Shown here: piece after piece, positions 62,770 through 64,000 of the stretch
How the letters are laid out: each line of letters starts with the position of its first letter
Numbering within the stretch: the stretch's first letter is position 1
Assembly: GCA_041653015.1 (NCBI GenBank)
Contig: JBAZGG010000003.1
Span: 33,674 to 97,673 of the forward strand
Reading direction: 5' to 3'
DNA from: JBAZGG01 sp041653015
Lineage (GTDB): Bacteria > Bacillota_I > Bacilli_A > RFN20 > CAG-826
DNA length: 64,000 nucleotides
The notes under the pieces: generated by a model
Database searches by the model: none
Told to the model about the DNA's origin: nothing
Seen by the model: the letters and a program-made list of their open reading frames with translations, nothing else
Position numbers and translations under genes: made by a program

Positions 62770-64000
62770 TTAGTCGTTATCTTTTCTTGTTTTTCTGGAG
62801 AATAAGAAGTATCCGCCGATTGCAGTTAATCCAACAGCACCGACGACGACAATTATAATGATTGAAGTGGCGGTTTGTCTTGTAGGATTTGTTTCAATAG
62901 TAGAAACTGGAGCAATGGTTGTACGACCCATGAAGTTTTCAAGGCTTTGTCTAGAAACGGCTAAGTCATATCTCTGCGCACATCTTTGAACAGGTGTATT
63001 GATGATTTCTGTTGCAACATCATATGTCGCAGCGACTAGAAGAGCTTGAGCTTCTGGAGATAGGGCTTGGAAATCAGTCTTTTGACCAGCCCAAGCAGTT
63101 GCAGCGTTTGCTTCGCAGCTTTCAGTAGCAACCATGAATGCTGAAGCATAATCATCAGCCTCTTCTTGAGCTGGTGAATCACCGAGAAGTCCATATAATG
63201 CAACTGGATCTTGACCGGATGAATAGCAAGCGAATAGAGGAGGATTGTTAGTTGAGTTAAATCTCATGATATTGCGTGTATATGTTCCTTGTGATACAAG
63301 AGAGAACTCGCCATCAGTCAATGTGACAGCCCATTTGCTGTTATCAGAAACAGCAGCTTCACTGCGTAGATAGTTCGATGAGCTTGAAGCAGCATAGAGA
63401 TATCCAGCAGCATCGTGGAATGTGTAAACAGTGGCTTCATCTTTTGTTGTGATTCCAAGTGTGAACTCAGCATACCCAGTTCCTGGAGTGAGAACATTGC
63501 TTGTGAGCGTAGAAACGACAGAAGCGCGATTATTAGTATTTTGCGTAGCACTCATAGCATATGATGTGGAAGTTGAAGTTTTTGTACCACCGATAACGAT
63601 TTTCATGCCTTCCGTTAATTGGCTAAGGCTTGTAATCAACGAATAACCAGAGAGTTCATTGACGGAGATAAATGAGGTATCAGTATGTCCTCCATCTGAG
63701 GCTGTCGCTGTGATAGTCGCATCACCAGTGGCGACGCCACTCACTACTCCGGAACTATTAACAGAAGCGATGTTGTCATCGCTGCTCTCCCATGTAACGG
63801 CTTTGTTGGTCGCATTGCTCGGCGATATCGTCGCCGTCAATGTGGCTGTTCCTCCCACGTTGATCGATGCTGTCGAAGGAGATACCTCAACACCAGTGAC
63901 CGCTACCGGAGCGGAGACTGTAACAGTGCACGTCGCAAGAACTGAGGAATCGGCGTTCGATGTACAAGTGATCGTCGTCGAACCATTTATGCTCTTAGAT
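62770..64000 (-). CDS. Cell-surface protein with Big_2 Ig-like repeats, C-terminal part
   Basis: About 410 C-terminal residues of a larger protein whose start lies beyond position 64000; a translation start is not inside the window. In order: the tail of one Ig-like domain, a full Big_2 domain (VTGVEVSPSTASINVGGTAT to ITATASDGG), a beta-rich domain (GYLYAASSSSNYL), and a Cys-containing helical module (ATESCEANAATAW, VQRCAQRYDLAV). A final transmembrane helix then ends FLFSRKTRKDND. No LPxTG motif is present, so it is a membrane-anchored surface protein. Surface adhesion or binding is inferred. Confidence 0.87.
   Translation of the reverse strand, partial: SKSINGSTTITCTSNADSSVLATCTVTVSAPVAVTGVEVSPSTASINVGGTATLTATISPSNATNKAVTWESSDDNIASVNSSGVVSGVATGDATITATASDGGHTDTSFISVNELSGYSLITSLSQLTEGMKIVIGGTKTSTSTSYAMSATQNTNNRASVVSTLTSNVLTPGTGYAEFTLGITTKDEATVYTFHDAAGYLYAASSSSNYLRSEAAVSDNSKWAVTLTDGEFSLVSQGTYTRNIMRFNSTNNPPLFACYSSGQDPVALYGLLGDSPAQEEADDYASAFMVATESCEANAATAWAGQKTDFQALSPEAQALLVAATYDVATEIINTPVQRCAQRYDLAVSRQSLENFMGRTTIAPVSTIETNPTRQTATSIIIIVVVGAVGLTAIGGYFLFSRKTRKDND

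Overview
The window looks like part of the chromosome of a low-G+C Bacillota (Firmicutes) of the class Bacilli with a compact, possibly host-associated genome. The evidence is the set and order of housekeeping genes: pgsA-cinA-recA-rny-ymdB-miaB-ricA, dnaD-nth with recU and gpsB-rnpB nearby, cmk-der-gpsA-hup, fer beside ribU, mnmG-rsmG-parA-parB, prsA-like/hit/yhaM, and ecfA1-ecfA2-ecfT-truA with rplM-rpsI. All of these resemble Bacillus-type neighbourhoods, but the sporulation genes that interrupt some of them in Bacillus are absent. TGA is used as a stop codon and TGG encodes Trp, so this is not the Mycoplasma code. There is no 16S rRNA here, so the lineage cannot be fixed more closely. Most genes lie on the minus strand.

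Layout. 1-1761: start of fhs and two nucleotide-sugar genes (an SDR and rfbC). 1838-7559: an RNA-modification and RNA-decay block (tcdA, miaA, ricA, miaB, ymdB, rny). 7899-10789: recA, cinA C-domain, pgsA, RNase P RNA, gpsB. 10903-14437: a DEDDh exonuclease and recU (plus strand), nth, dnaD, a very short CCA-adding-enzyme-like gene and hup. 14530-18859: gpsA, der, cmk, a small membrane protein, ferredoxin, ribU. 18927-21157: ugd and a sugar-nucleotide epimerase. 21212-29974: a tightly coupled run sufC-sufD-sufS-sufU-sufB-mnmG-rsmG-parA-parB. 30192-34258: two large lipoproteins (the first PrsA-like) and a HIT protein. 34272-43399: yhaM, recX, a glycolipid-type glycosyltransferase with a flippase-like membrane protein, small enzymes and a CASTOR/POLLUX-like channel.

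43671-46847 is the most accessory-looking stretch: four tRNA genes flank a Vat/CatB-like acetyltransferase, a GIY-YIG protein with a coiled coil, and AT-rich non-coding DNA. 46962-55523 holds rpsI, rplM (with a likely L13 leader), then an inserted trio (M6 metalloprotease lipoprotein, GT2 glycosyltransferase, YebC-like protein), then truA, the ECF energizing module and comEB. 55610-62484 holds an alpha-glucosidase, folT-folC, smpB, a VanZ-like protein, hemolysin III and a cation-efflux protein. The window ends inside a large cell-surface protein with repeated bacterial Ig-like domains.

How the genes fit together: one ECF energizing module (EcfA1/A2/T) can serve two substrate-binding S components here, RibU-like and FolT-like, and FolT sits beside FolC, which traps folates as polyglutamates. 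Suf supplies Fe-S clusters to MiaB, Nth and ferredoxin, all encoded here. RNase Y, YmdB, RicA and YhaM form an RNA-turnover set. The main oddities are the half-length CCA enzyme, base changes at conserved positions in three of four tRNAs, the fused suf/oriC-type operon, the divergent channel pore, and the tRNA-bounded accessory pocket.
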